Assembly (NCBI GenBank): GCA_029960955.1 | Contig: JASBVS010000028.1 | Coordinates: 86,511 to 150,510 of the forward strand | Direction: 5' to 3' | From: Bacillota bacterium | GTDB taxonomy: Bacteria > Bacillota > Sulfobacillia > JAIMAT01 | DNA length: 64,000 nucleotides | Part shown: positions 1 to 9,009 of the stretch, in pieces | How positions within the stretch are numbered: the stretch's first letter is position 1 | Layout: each line of letters starts with the position of its first letter | Translations under genes and position numbers: made by a program | The notes under the pieces: generated by a model | Database searches by the model: none | Seen by the model: only the letters and a program-made list of their open reading frames with translations | What the model was told of the DNA's origin: nothing

Positions 1-586
1 GCTTCAGCTCCTCCAGCAGGCGGCCGCGTTCGGTGATGGTGTTGGGCGTGTGGGCGGGCAGGCCGTGCTCGGCGATGATGGCGTCCACCTCCTCCTCGCT
101 CAGGCGGCTGAGGATGGCCTTGCCGGCGCCGGTGCAGTGCGCGGGCACGCGGCGGCCGATGCGCGCGTGCATGCCGAGGAGGCTCGGCGACTCGACCTGG
201 TCGATGTAGGTCACCTCGCCGCGCTCCAGGATGGCCAGGTTGGCCGTCTCGCCGGTCAGCGACATGAGCGCGCGCAGGACGCCGGGCGCCAGCTTCCTCA
301 GCTCGCTGGGCGGGCGGAAGGAGCTGCCCACCTCGAAGGCCTTCAGCCCGATGCGGTAGCGGCCGGTCTCGTCGTCGTGGGTGACGAAGCCGTGGCTGAC
401 CAGGGTGCTGAGCAGGCGGTAGGTCGTGCTGGGGTGGAGCTGGGCGCGGTTGGCCGCCTCCACCAGCCCCAGCCCGTTCTCCTCCCGGGCGAGCGTCTCC
501 AGGAGCGTCAGCGCCCGGTCGAGCACCTGGACGTGAGGGCTCTCGCGGTGGTTGGAGCCGGGTCGACGCGTGCGCGATCTGGGCAT
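1..586 (-). CDS. IclR family transcriptional regulator (3' part beyond window)
   Basis: Reading the minus strand from ATG at 586 gives an N-terminal winged helix-turn-helix (about residues 14-75, with the recognition segment HPSTTYRLLSTLVSHGF) followed by the start of the IclR effector-binding domain (YIDQVESPSLLGMHARIGRR, then an HCTGAGKA stretch). Both are typical of IclR-type regulators, which bind DNA as dimers or tetramers and sense small metabolites. The frame is open to base 1, so the protein continues outside the window; about 195 residues are visible. A purine-rich AGAGGGG lies just upstream of the ATG. The gene is divergent from the sbcD-like gene, so the gap at 587-756 probably holds both promoters. 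The ligand and targets cannot be told from sequence. Confidence 0.9.
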   Translation of the reverse strand, partial: MPRSRTRRPGSNHRESPHVQVLDRALTLLETLAREENGLGLVEAANRAQLHPSTTYRLLSTLVSHGFVTHDDETGRYRIGLKAFEVGSSFRPPSELRKLAPGVLRALMSLTGETANLAILERGEVTYIDQVESPSLLGMHARIGRRVPAHCTGAGKAILSRLSEEEVDAIIAEHGLPAHTPNTITERGRLLEELK

Positions 587-756
587 GGGTGGTCCCCTCT
601 TCCTCGCGATCTCGGGGCGGAGCGACGCCCCCTCGGACTCGGACCACGACGATTGTTGCACAAAGTGAAAATAGCTGCAATTCCGCCTCGCGAAGCGGCT
701 CCCGGGCGCTCCGGCCGCACGGAGGGAAGCCGCCGGGCGGCGCGAAGAGCTGGAGC

Positions 757-2049
757 ATGTCCCGTTTCAAGTTCGTCCACGCCGCCGACCTTCACCTCGA
801 CACCGGCCTGACCGGGCTGGAGGAAGCGGCGCCGGAGATGGCGCGTGCGGTGCGCGAGGCGACGCTCGCCGCGCTGGACCGCATCGTCCGCCTCTGCCTC
901 GAGGAGGAGGCCAGCTTCCTGGTGCTGGCGGGAGACGTCTGGGACGAGGCCGACCGGAGCCTGGTGGCGGCCAACCGGCTGCGCGACGCGCTGGCCGAGC
1001 TGGCCCGGCACGGCGTCCCCACCTTCGTCGCCTCCGGCAACCACGACCACGACGGGGGCTGGCGGCCGCGCATGGAGTGGCCGGAGGCGGTCCGCTTCTT
1101 CCCCCCGGGGCGGCCGGCCTCCTATCCCGTCATCCGCGACGGTCGCGAGCTGGCGCGGGTCTGGGGCGTCGGCTACCCGCGCCGCGAGGTGCGCGAGAAC
1201 TACGCCCGCCTGCTCCGGCGCGACTGCGAGACGCCCTATGCGGTGGCCGTGCTGCACGCCAACGTGGGCGGCCAGCCCGGGCACGACGCCTACGCGCCGG
1301 CCAGCCTGGAGGACCTCCTCGCCGGCGGCTTCGACTACTGGGCGCTGGGCCACGTCCACACGCGGCTGGAGCTGCGCGCCTCGGCGCCGGCGGTCGTCTA
1401 CCCCGGCAACACCCAGGGCCGGAACCCCCGCGAGGCGGGCCCCCGGGGCTGCTACCTGGTGGAGGTGGAAGGGCGGGAGAGCCGCCTCCGCTTCGTCCCC
1501 ACCCACGGCGTCGAGTGGCGCTGGCTGGAGGTCCCGATCGACGCGCTGGAGGAGGAGGAAGGGCTGCAGCAGGCGCTCCTCCTCGCGGTGGAGGAGGCGG
1601 CGGCGGAGCTGGCCCGGGAGGGGCGCGGGCTGGTCGCGCTCCTGCGGCTGACCGGCAGGGGCCCGCTCGACGCCACGCTCCGCCGGCCCGGCTTCACGGG
1701 CGAGCTGCTGGAGGAGCTGCGGCGCAGGACCCGCGGGCGGAGACCGCCGCTCTGGATCGGCCGCCTCGAGCGGGTGACGCGCCCGCCGCGCCCGCTGGAG
1801 GCGCTGGCCGAGGAGGCCTCGCTGGAGGGGGAGCTGGCGCGGCAGGTGCGGGAGGCGCTGGCGGGGGGCGGGGCCGTGGAAAGGTTCCGCCACGCTCTCG
1901 AGCCGCTTTATGCGAGCCCCGGGCTCGCCCGTCACCTGGCCGGCGCGGCCGAGGCGGGGCTGGGGGAGGAGCTCCAGGAAGCGCTGGCCCTGGTGCTCGA
2001 CCTCCTGGAGGAGAAGCGCCTGCAGCGCGCGGGAGGCGGCGCCCCGTGA
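757..2049 (+). CDS. SbcD/YhaO-type metallophosphoesterase (DNA repair exonuclease)
   Basis: A 430-residue calcineurin-like phosphoesterase. The metal-binding motifs appear in order: DLH (Asp11, His13), GDVWD (59-63), GNHDHD (94-99), the HAN histidine near 167 and GHVH (His199, His201). Family knowledge: SbcD/Mre11/YhaO subunits are Mn-dependent nucleases that act on DNA ends with an SMC-like ATPase partner, and the next gene encodes such a partner. I chose ATG 757 because the conserved start (FKFVHAADLHLD) follows at once; the open frame extends further upstream without homology-like sequence. The stop overlaps the GTG of the next gene (GTGA), so the two are translationally coupled. Confidence 0.88.
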   Translation: MSRFKFVHAADLHLDTGLTGLEEAAPEMARAVREATLAALDRIVRLCLEEEASFLVLAGDVWDEADRSLVAANRLRDALAELARHGVPTFVASGNHDHDGGWRPRMEWPEAVRFFPPGRPASYPVIRDGRELARVWGVGYPRREVRENYARLLRRDCETPYAVAVLHANVGGQPGHDAYAPASLEDLLAGGFDYWALGHVHTRLELRASAPAVVYPGNTQGRNPREAGPRGCYLVEVEGRESRLRFVPTHGVEWRWLEVPIDALEEEEGLQQALLLAVEEAAAELAREGRGLVALLRLTGRGPLDATLRRPGFTGELLEELRRRTRGRRPPLWIGRLERVTRPPRPLEALAEEASLEGELARQVREALAGGGAVERFRHALEPLYASPGLARHLAGAAEAGLGEELQEALALVLDLLEEKRLQRAGGGAP

Positions 2050-4883
2050 CGGGCGCGGGCCGGGGGCCGGAGGCGACGGAGGCCTGGGGCGGCTGGGGCT
2101 TCCGCCTGCGAAGCCTGGTCGTGCGCCGCTTCGCGGCGCTCGGCGACCTCCGCCTCGGTCCCTTCGCCCCCGGCCTGACGCTCCTGGCGGGGCCGAACGA
2201 GGCGGGGAAGAGCACGCTCCTCGCCTTCTGGGTGGACATGCTCTACGACCTGCCGGCGCCCTCCCGCGCCGGCGAAGCCGCCGACCCCTACCGGCCGGGC
2301 CCCGGCGAGGAGTGGGGCGGCGAGGTCGAGCTGGAGACCGGGCTCGGGCGCATCCGGCTGGGGCGCTCCTTCCAGCAGGGGAGGGGGCGACGGCGGGGGC
2401 GGATCTGGCTGGAGCGCGGGGGCAGGACGCAGGAGGAGGCGGAGGCCGAGGCCGAGCTGTCGCGCCTGCTCGGCCAGGTGGAGCGGAGCGACTACACGAC
2501 GGTCTTCGCCTTCTCGCTGGCGGAGCTGGCCGCGCTTCGCCAGATCGACGCGGGCGAGGTGGGGAAGCGGATCTACAGCGCCGGCTTCGGCGCCGCCGAG
2601 GTGCCCGCGGTGGAGGAGGAGCTGGAGCGCCGCCGGAGCCAGATCTGGACAGCCCGCAGCCGCACGCGGGATCTGGACCGGCTCCTGGTCGAGCTGACCG
2701 AGGTGGAGCGCGAGCTGGGCGCGGCGCGGAGCGAACTGGAGGAGCTGGAGCCGCTGCGGCGCGAGCGCGAGCGGGTGGAGGAGGAAGTCCGGCAGCTCGA
2801 GCCGCGGCTGGCCGAGGCCGAGGCCGAGGCGCGCCGCCTCCGCCGGCTTCTCGACCTCCGCGGGCGCTGGCAGGAGTGGCGCCTCGTGGCCGGCGAGGTG
2901 GAGGCGGGCCGGCGCTGGGCCGCCTTCCCGGCGGAGGCGGCGGAGCGGCTGGAGGAGCTGCAGCGCGAGCTGGGACGCCTGGAGAGCAGGCGGCGGGAGC
3001 TGCGCGCGGCCATGGACGCGCGCAAGTCCCTCCTGGAGGAAGCGCTTCCCGAGGCGGTTCTGGCCGCGGCCGACGAGGTGGAGGCGCTGCTCCGGGAGCT
3101 TCCTGAGGAGCAGCGTCGCCAGGCGGCCCTGGAGGAGAGGGCGGGCCGGCTGGAGGAGCTCCGCCGGGAGGAGGCGGCGCTGGCCGCCCGCCTGCGCCTG
3201 GACCCGGACGAGCTCTCCTCCCTCGCCCGGCGACTCGGCGAGGGCTGGGCCGAGGCGGAGGCCGAGGGGCGGAAGCTGGCGCGGGAGGCCCTGCAGGCCC
3301 GCGATCGCGCCGAGGCGGCGCGCCGGCGGCTGGAAGAGCTGGAGCTCGGGGAGCGCCAGGCGGCGGTGACGGCCGCGGAAGGCGGCGAGGAGGGCGCGCC
3401 TCGGGCCGGTCCGCCCGCCGCCGCCTCGCTGGCGCTCGGTCTGGCCGGTCTGGTCGCGCTGGCCGTCGCGCTTCTGCACGGCCCCGCCTGGACGGGCTGG
3501 ATCGGCCTTCTGGCCCTGGCGGTGGCGCTGGCCCTGGCGCTGGCACCCGGGCGCCGGCACGAGGCGGAGCTGCGACTCCGCCTGGAGCGCGAGCGGCTCC
3601 TCCTGGAGCAGGAGCGGCGGCGGCTGGCCGAGGTCCGCGCGGCCGCCGGGCGGGAGGCCGAGGAAGCGCTCGCCGGCCTGGCCTCCTGGTGCCGGCAGCG
3701 CGGTCTCCCCGCGGGCCTTGCGCCCGAGGAGCTGGAGAGCTGGCTCCTCGAGGCGCGGAGGCTTCCCGGGCTCGTGGCCGGCCGGCGGCGGCTCGAGCAG
3801 GAGCAGGCCGCCCTCCGCCAGGCCTCGCAGGATTTCGCCGCGAGGGTGGCGGCGCTGGCCGAGCGGCTGGGCGCGCCGCCCGGCGTGGAGGCGCTGCGCC
3901 GGCGCCTGGAGGATGCCCGAGAGCGGAGGAAGCGCCGCGAGGAGGCCGCCCGCGAGCTCCGCGCCCTGGAGGCCGAGCTGGCCGGGCTGGAGGAGGAGTC
4001 CGCCGCCAGGGAGGCGGCCTTGCGCGGCCTGCTGGAGAGGGCCGGCGTCGAGGAGGCGGCCGAGCTGCCCGGGGCCGCCGAGCAGGCCGCGCGCTGGCGG
4101 CAGCGGGAGGCGTACCTGCAGCGGATCGAGGGCGAGCTGCGCGCCGGCGCCCTGGACGTCTGGCCCGCCGCGGCCGACCCCCTGGCCGAGCTGGACCGCC
4201 AGCTCGCCGCCGCCGACCCGGCCCGGCTCGAGGCCGAGGAGCAGGCGGCCGCCCGCGCGGTGGAGGAGCTGCGGGCGCGGCGCGACCGGGCGCACCAGCG
4301 CCTGGGCGAGCTCCGGCTGCAGGTCGAGCAGCTGGAGCGGAGCCGCCGCGTCGCCGAGCTGGAGGACCGGGAGGCCGGCCTGCGCGCCCGCCTGGAGGCG
4401 TGCGCCGCGGAGTGGCGGCGGCTCACCCTGGCCCTGGAACTGCTGGCGGTGGCCCGCGACCGCTTCGAGCGGGAGCGGCAGCCCGCCGTCCTGCAGAGCG
4501 CCTCGCGCCTCTTCGCCCGCTTCACCGGCGGCCGCTACGAGGCGGTGCGCGTCGCTCTCGGCGATCGGCGTCTCCGCGTCTACCCGGGCCGGGCGGGCGC
4601 CCCGCCGCTGCAGCCCTGGCAGCTGAGCCGCGGCACCCAGGAGCAGCTCTACCTGGCGATGCGCCTGGCCTACATCGAGGAAGTCCGGCGCAACGGCGGC
4701 AGCCTGCCGGTGGTGATCGACGACGCGCTGGCCGACTTCGACCCCGCCCGGCTGCGCGCCGCCTTGCGGGCGCTGGGCGAGTTCGCCCGCGGGCACCAGG
4801 TGCTCCTCTTCACCTGCCACCCCCACGTGGTGGAGGCGGCGCGGGAGGAGGTGCCGGAGGCGCAGGTGCTGGAGCTGGCCTGA
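2046..4883 (+). CDS. YhaN/SbcC-like AAA ATPase with coiled coils
   Basis: A 945-residue SMC-like ATPase. Walker A is GPNEAGKST at residues 49-57. Long Glu/Arg/Leu-rich coiled coils fill roughly 215-450 and 510-790. Between them lies a hydrophobic double segment (about 459-505) that looks like two membrane helices, as known in YhaN-type proteins. The C-terminus carries the ABC signature region (LSRGTQEQLYLAMRLAYIE) and Walker B/D-loop (VVIDDALADFD). It should work with the upstream nuclease in processing DNA ends, possibly at the membrane. The GTG start overlaps the upstream TGA and puts the Walker A at the expected distance. Confidence 0.85.
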   Translation: MTGAGRGPEATEAWGGWGFRLRSLVVRRFAALGDLRLGPFAPGLTLLAGPNEAGKSTLLAFWVDMLYDLPAPSRAGEAADPYRPGPGEEWGGEVELETGLGRIRLGRSFQQGRGRRRGRIWLERGGRTQEEAEAEAELSRLLGQVERSDYTTVFAFSLAELAALRQIDAGEVGKRIYSAGFGAAEVPAVEEELERRRSQIWTARSRTRDLDRLLVELTEVERELGAARSELEELEPLRRERERVEEEVRQLEPRLAEAEAEARRLRRLLDLRGRWQEWRLVAGEVEAGRRWAAFPAEAAERLEELQRELGRLESRRRELRAAMDARKSLLEEALPEAVLAAADEVEALLRELPEEQRRQAALEERAGRLEELRREEAALAARLRLDPDELSSLARRLGEGWAEAEAEGRKLAREALQARDRAEAARRRLEELELGERQAAVTAAEGGEEGAPRAGPPAAASLALGLAGLVALAVALLHGPAWTGWIGLLALAVALALALAPGRRHEAELRLRLERERLLLEQERRRLAEVRAAAGREAEEALAGLASWCRQRGLPAGLAPEELESWLLEARRLPGLVAGRRRLEQEQAALRQASQDFAARVAALAERLGAPPGVEALRRRLEDARERRKRREEAARELRALEAELAGLEEESAAREAALRGLLERAGVEEAAELPGAAEQAARWRQREAYLQRIEGELRAGALDVWPAAADPLAELDRQLAAADPARLEAEEQAAARAVEELRARRDRAHQRLGELRLQVEQLERSRRVAELEDREAGLRARLEACAAEWRRLTLALELLAVARDRFERERQPAVLQSASRLFARFTGGRYEAVRVALGDRRLRVYPGRAGAPPLQPWQLSRGTQEQLYLAMRLAYIEEVRRNGGSLPVVIDDALADFDPARLRAALRALGEFARGHQVLLFTCHPHVVEAAREEVPEAQVLELA

Positions 4884-4985
4884 GGGCTCCGTCTCGCCCC
4901 GCTTCTGCGCTATGCTGAGCGACGGTGCCGGCGGGTTTGAGGAGAGCCGGCAGGTTTCAAGCAGAAGGAGGAGGCGAGCTCGGCC

Positions 4986-5720
4986 ATGGACGGCGAGGAG
5001 CGGGCGGCGGAGCCGGTGGAGATCCTGGCCGTCGGCCCGCACCCCGACGACATCGAGCTGGGCACGGCCGGGCTCCTGGCGCTGGAGCGCCGGCGCGGCC
5101 GCAGCTTCGGCCTGGTCGACCTGAGCCGCGGCGAGATGGGCAGCCGCGGCAACGCCGGGATCCGCGCCCTGGAGGCGGCGGAGGCGGCGCGGCGCCTGGG
5201 CGCGCGCTTCCGGCTCAACCTCGGCCTGCCCGACACGGCCGTGCGGGACGAGCCGGAGCCGGCCCGGCGGCTGGCGCTCTGGATCCGCCAGGCGCGACCC
5301 GCGCTGGTGCTGGCGCCCTACCCCCTCGACCGGCATCCCGACCACGCCGCCGCCGGCGCGCTGGTCGAGCGCGCCGTCCTCTATGCGGGCCTTCGCCGCC
5401 TCGAGCTGGAGGCGCCTTGCCACGTCGTGCGGGCGCTCCTCTTCTACCCCATCAACGAGGCGCTGGAGCGGCCGAGCTTCTGCGTCGACGTGACGGAGGT
5501 CTGGGAGGAGAAGGTGGCGGCGCTCCAGGCGCACGCCTCGCAGGTGGGGGAGAGCGGGCTGGAGATCGACCGGCGGTTCTTCGGCCACGGGGGCTTCCTG
5601 GAGGCGATGGAGGCGCGCGCCCGCCAGTACGGCCGCATGATCGGCGTGCGCTACGCCGAGGCCTACGCGACGCGGGACCCGCTCCGGCTGGAGGATCCGC
5701 TGGCCTTCTTTTCGTCTTGA
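4986..5720 (+). CDS. bshB1: Bacillithiol biosynthesis deacetylase BshB1 (LmbE/PIG-L family)
   Basis: A 244-residue LmbE-like zinc deacetylase. Zinc/catalytic motifs HPDD (19-22) and HPDH (117-120) are present, as is the RGEMGSRG stretch that is characteristic of the BshB1 branch. BshB1 removes the acetyl group from GlcNAc-malate to give GlcN-malate, step two of bacillithiol synthesis in the cytoplasm. A bshA gene for step one lies at 39942, so the pathway is split between loci; bshC was not seen. The AAGGAGGAGG stretch before the ATG is a strong ribosome binding site. Confidence 0.88.
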   Translation: MDGEERAAEPVEILAVGPHPDDIELGTAGLLALERRRGRSFGLVDLSRGEMGSRGNAGIRALEAAEAARRLGARFRLNLGLPDTAVRDEPEPARRLALWIRQARPALVLAPYPLDRHPDHAAAGALVERAVLYAGLRRLELEAPCHVVRALLFYPINEALERPSFCVDVTEVWEEKVAALQAHASQVGESGLEIDRRFFGHGGFLEAMEARARQYGRMIGVRYAEAYATRDPLRLEDPLAFFSS

Positions 5721-5746
5721 CGCCTCTTTCGGGATACGCGAATCAT
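5717..5746 (+). promoter_or_regulatory. Putative sigma-A promoter for the DUF4330-type gene
   Basis: TTGACG at 5717-5722, an 18-base spacer, then AATCAT at 5741-5746 (4/6 to TATAAT). The -35 box overlaps the bshB1 stop codon. Three other TTGACG boxes with 18-base spacers occur in this window (57942, 59567, 60911), which supports this form of -35 box here. The -10 box is weak. Confidence 0.4.
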
Positions 5747-5811
5747 GGTACGGCCGGGCGCCGGAGGGGTGAACGGGGACGGACGGTCGACGCAGGTTCA
5801 ACTGGTTCGAC

Positions 5812-6246
5812 GTGCTGGTCGTCGTCATCGTGATCGCGGGCGTGGCCGCCCTCGTCTGGCAGAAGGGCGTGGGACAGGCGCGGCCGGTGGCGTCGCGGAC
5901 GATCGAGGTGACCGTCCTGGTCAGCAACCTGCGCCCGCCCTCGGTCGACGCCATGCGGACCGGGCAGGTCGTCTACGACGCCAAGGGCGTCGAGGTTCTC
6001 GGCACCATCGTGGGCAAGACGGTGCAGCCGACGCCGCAGCAGGTGCCGCTTCCGGACGGGCGCCTGATCGTGGCGCCCTCCCCGCTTTACAGCGACGTCA
6101 CCCTGGTCCTTCGCGGCCCGGGCACGGTCAGCCCGCAGCGCATCCTCCTGGCCGGCCAGGAGGTCCGCATCGGCTCGAGCCTCAGCATGGAGACCCGGGA
6201 GTGGGCGACCACCGGCTACGTCACCGCGGTGCGGGTGGTGCGCTGA
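5812..6246 (+). CDS. DUF4330-like membrane-anchored protein
   Basis: A 144-residue protein (as called) with one N-terminal membrane helix (VLVVVIVIAGVAALVW) and an extracytoplasmic beta-rich domain (RTIEVTVLVSNLRPPSVDAM onward). This layout resembles DUF4330 proteins, whose function is unknown. The open frame runs upstream through RRRFNWFD, which looks like the true juxtamembrane start, but has no ATG, GTG or TTG before a stop at 5770; GTG 5812 is the first available start and lacks a clear Shine-Dalgarno. An ATG at 5745 lies in the neighbouring frame, so a one-base indel or unusual start near 5775-5800 is possible. It precedes the surface-glycan genes. Confidence 0.65.
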   Translation: MLVVVIVIAGVAALVWQKGVGQARPVASRTIEVTVLVSNLRPPSVDAMRTGQVVYDAKGVEVLGTIVGKTVQPTPQQVPLPDGRLIVAPSPLYSDVTLVLRGPGTVSPQRILLAGQEVRIGSSLSMETREWATTGYVTAVRVVR

Positions 6247-6313
6247 GCGCGCGGGTGGAGGCGGCCACGGCGGAGGCGGAGCGAGCTTCGTCGGTGCGAG
6301 GAAGTGCTTCCTG

Positions 6314-7831
6314 ATGACGGAACCGGTGGCGCACCCCGCGGAGCCTCTTCCCGGGAGCGCGCTTCTGCGCGGACTGACCCTGGACGCGGACGGCCGCCCG
6401 GCCTGGCGGCGCAGCCGCAGCGGGAGGCTTCTCATCGCCTTCGAGCGCCGGCTGGCGGCGCGGATGCGCGGCCCCCTGGCCGCCCTCGACCGCCAGGTGG
6501 AGGAGAGCCGGATCGGAGGCCGGCTCCTCGAGCTCCTGGCCCGCGCGGGTGGCAACGCGCCCGCCGGCTTCCTGGCCGTGACGGTGGCGCTCCTGCCCTG
6601 GGTGCCCCAGGTGCTGGACGCGGGCCTGCTCCTGCTCGACCTCCTGCTTCTCGCCATGGAGGCCGCCCGCGGCCGGGTGAAGCTGCGCGGCACGCCGCTG
6701 GACACGGTGGTCCTCCTCTTCGCCTGGGTGGCGACGGTGGGTGCGCTCACCTCGGTCCATCCGGGCGGCAGCCTCTACACCCTCGGCCAGTACGCGGTCT
6801 ACTTCAGCGCCTACCTGCTGGCCTCGCGCCTCCTGGGGGACGAGCGGGCGGTGCGCGCCTTCTGGGTGGCCGCCGTCGCCTCGGGTGCGGTGGCCGGGCT
6901 GGACGGGATCTACCAGTACTTCACCCTGCACGGTACGCCGCAGGCCTGGATCGACGTGGAGACCTCGCCCGGCATCCGCGCGCGCGTCTACGGGGCGCTG
7001 GAGAACCCCAACGTCTACGCCCAGTACCTGGTCCTCCTCCTGGCGCCGGCGCTCGCCCTGCTCGTCTCCCGCGAGACGCGCGCGCGGCTGCGGGGGCGGC
7101 CCTGGTGGTGGCTGGCGGGCGCGACGCTGCTCATGCTGGCCGGGCTCGTGCTCAGCTTCTCGCGCGGCGGCTGGCTCTCCTTCGCCTTCGCGGCCGGGCT
7201 GCTGCTCCTCCTGCTCGAGCCGCGCTGGCTCCTCTACGGCGCCGCCGCGGGCGTCCTCGCCCTGCTGGCGGTGACGCCGCTGCGGGAGCGCTTCCTCTCG
7301 GCCTTCACCCTGGCGGACAGCTCCAACTCGTTCCGTGTCTACATCTGGACGGGCGTCCTGGCGATGATCCGCGCCTACTGGCTCTTCGGCGCGGGCCTGG
7401 GGCTGCGCACCTTCCAGTTCGTCTACCCGCACTGGATGATCACCGGCATCGTCGCGCTCTCCAGCCACAACCAGTACCTGGAGATCACGGCCGAGCTGGG
7501 CGTGGTCGGGCTGATCGCCTATCTGGCGCTGGGACTGCGCACCTTCCAGGTGGCGTGGAACGCCTGGCGGCGCTGGAGCGGGCGGGAGCCGTGGCGTGCG
7601 GCGGCCGCCGCCGGAACGCTGGCGGCGGTGCTGGGCAACATGGCGCACGGCTTCGTCGACACCAGCTGGTACAGCCCCCGCGTGGTCATGCTCTTCTGGC
7701 TGATCACCGGCGCGGCCGGCGCCCTCCGCGCCGCCGCCGAGCGCGGGCAGGCCGAGGCGGGCGAGCCCGGCGAGGCGGCCGTCGAGGCGGCGGGGGTGGC
7801 GGGAGCGCTCCCGGGGCGGAGCGGCCGATGA
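6314..7831 (+). CDS. O-antigen ligase/polymerase-like membrane protein (Wzy_C family)
   Basis: A 505-residue polytopic protein with about ten hydrophobic segments. The Wzy_C-type region carries ENPNVYAQYLVLLLAP, then LSFSRGGWLSF, and a long loop ending with GAGLGLRTFQ and SSHNQYLEITAELGVVG. These are hallmarks of O-antigen ligases and glycoprotein oligosaccharyl transferases of the PglL type. In a monoderm with S-layer genes the likely job is polymerising or transferring a surface glycan outside the membrane. It overlaps the following GT9 gene by four bases (ATGA). Confidence 0.82.
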   Translation: MTEPVAHPAEPLPGSALLRGLTLDADGRPAWRRSRSGRLLIAFERRLAARMRGPLAALDRQVEESRIGGRLLELLARAGGNAPAGFLAVTVALLPWVPQVLDAGLLLLDLLLLAMEAARGRVKLRGTPLDTVVLLFAWVATVGALTSVHPGGSLYTLGQYAVYFSAYLLASRLLGDERAVRAFWVAAVASGAVAGLDGIYQYFTLHGTPQAWIDVETSPGIRARVYGALENPNVYAQYLVLLLAPALALLVSRETRARLRGRPWWWLAGATLLMLAGLVLSFSRGGWLSFAFAAGLLLLLLEPRWLLYGAAAGVLALLAVTPLRERFLSAFTLADSSNSFRVYIWTGVLAMIRAYWLFGAGLGLRTFQFVYPHWMITGIVALSSHNQYLEITAELGVVGLIAYLALGLRTFQVAWNAWRRWSGREPWRAAAAAGTLAAVLGNMAHGFVDTSWYSPRVVMLFWLITGAAGALRAAAERGQAEAGEPGEAAVEAAGVAGALPGRSGR

Positions 7832-9009
7832 AGATCCTGGTCCTTCGCCTCCACTACATCGGCGACGTGCTCTTCACGGGCCCGGCGCTCCGCCTGCTCC
7901 GCCGGCGCCTGCCGGGAGCGCGCGTCGACCTGCTGGTGCAGCGCTGGACGGCGCCCGTCGCCGCCCGCCTGCCCGGCGCCGACCGCGTCCTCACCTACGA
8001 ACCGCGAGGAAGCCACCGCGGCGCGGCGGGCCTTCTCCGCCTCGTGCGGCAGCTGCGCGCGGAGCGCTACGACGCGGTCCTCGACCTGCACGGGAACCTG
8101 AAGTCGCACTTCCTGGGCCGGGCCTCCGGGGCGCCGGTGCGCGTCGGCTTCTCCACCGGCCGCGGCGGCTGGCTCCTGACCCACCGTCTGCCCTACCGGC
8201 AGGACCTGCCCATCGTCGACCTGCTGGCGGGGACGGCGCAGGTGGCGGCGGCGGCCGTCGAGGGCGGGCTGCGCCCGGGGTGGCAGCAGCTGCCGGGCGA
8301 GCCGGCCTACGCGCCGGGCGAGCGGCGGCTCGAGATCCCGCTCGAGCCGGAGGAGCGCGAGGCGGCGCGCCGGCGCCTGGCCGAGGAGCTCCGCCCGGGC
8401 GGCCCCCGCATCCTCCTCCAGCTGGGCGCCAACTGGCCCTCCAAGCGCTGGCCGGTGGAGCGCTGGGCCGGGCTGGCGCGGCTTCTCCTGGAGCGGCTGG
8501 AGGCGCGCCTGATCCTGACCGGCGGCGCCGCCGAGGAAGCGGCGCAGGCGGAGCTCCTCCGCCTCCTCGGCCTGCCGGGCGGGGAGGGCGCCGGCCTGCC
8601 GCGCGGCGACGGCGCCGCGGAGGGGGGAGGGCAGGACGGCCGCATCCTGCCGCTGGCCGGCCGGACCTCGCTCCTGGAGACGGCTGCGCTGGAGGCGGAG
8701 TCCGACCTGGTGATCGCCCCGGACACGGGGGCGCTCTACCTGGGCGCCGCGGTGGGCGCCCGGGTGATCGGGCTCTACGGCCCGACCGACCCGGCGCGCC
8801 TCGGTCCCCTCGGCCCCGGGGGCGTCGCCCTGGCGGCGCGCCCTTCCTGCTGGCCGTGCTGGGCGGTCGACTGCCCGCTGGGCCGGAACCGCTGCCTGGC
8901 CGACCTCGACGAGGAGCGCGTCTTCCGGGTGGCGGCGGAGCTCCTCCGCCGGGCCCCGGCGCCCCCCGGCGGCGTCGCGGCGAGGGGTGAGACGCCATCG
9001 GCCGGGTAG
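7828..9009 (+). CDS. Glycosyltransferase family 9 (heptosyltransferase-like)
   Basis: A 393-residue GT9/GT-B protein. The N-terminal domain opens with KILVLRLHYIGDVLFTGPAL and includes the YDAVLDLHGNLKS motif. The C-terminal nucleotide-sugar domain has LLQLGANWPSKRWP, LTGG, the DTGALYLGAA motif and VIGLYGPTDPARLGP. GT9 enzymes transfer heptose from ADP-heptose in Gram-negatives; here a heptose-phosphate nucleotidyltransferase follows directly, so heptose is the likely donor sugar for a wall or S-layer glycan. ATG 7828 overlaps the previous stop. The run ASWPCWAV-like Cys pair (RPSCWPCWAVDCPLGRNRC) near the C-terminus is a Cys-rich feature seen in some GT9 members. Confidence 0.85.
   Translation: MKILVLRLHYIGDVLFTGPALRLLRRRLPGARVDLLVQRWTAPVAARLPGADRVLTYEPRGSHRGAAGLLRLVRQLRAERYDAVLDLHGNLKSHFLGRASGAPVRVGFSTGRGGWLLTHRLPYRQDLPIVDLLAGTAQVAAAAVEGGLRPGWQQLPGEPAYAPGERRLEIPLEPEEREAARRRLAEELRPGGPRILLQLGANWPSKRWPVERWAGLARLLLERLEARLILTGGAAEEAAQAELLRLLGLPGGEGAGLPRGDGAAEGGGQDGRILPLAGRTSLLETAALEAESDLVIAPDTGALYLGAAVGARVIGLYGPTDPARLGPLGPGGVALAARPSCWPCWAVDCPLGRNRCLADLDEERVFRVAAELLRRAPAPPGGVAARGETPSAG

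Noticed and set aside
508..3546. Very long minus-strand open frame (1012 codons), and similar antisense frames at 1932-5954 and elsewhere
   Set aside because: High GC makes stop codons rare in the antisense frames; the sequence is Pro/Arg/Ala low complexity without motifs, and plus-strand genes have clear domains.
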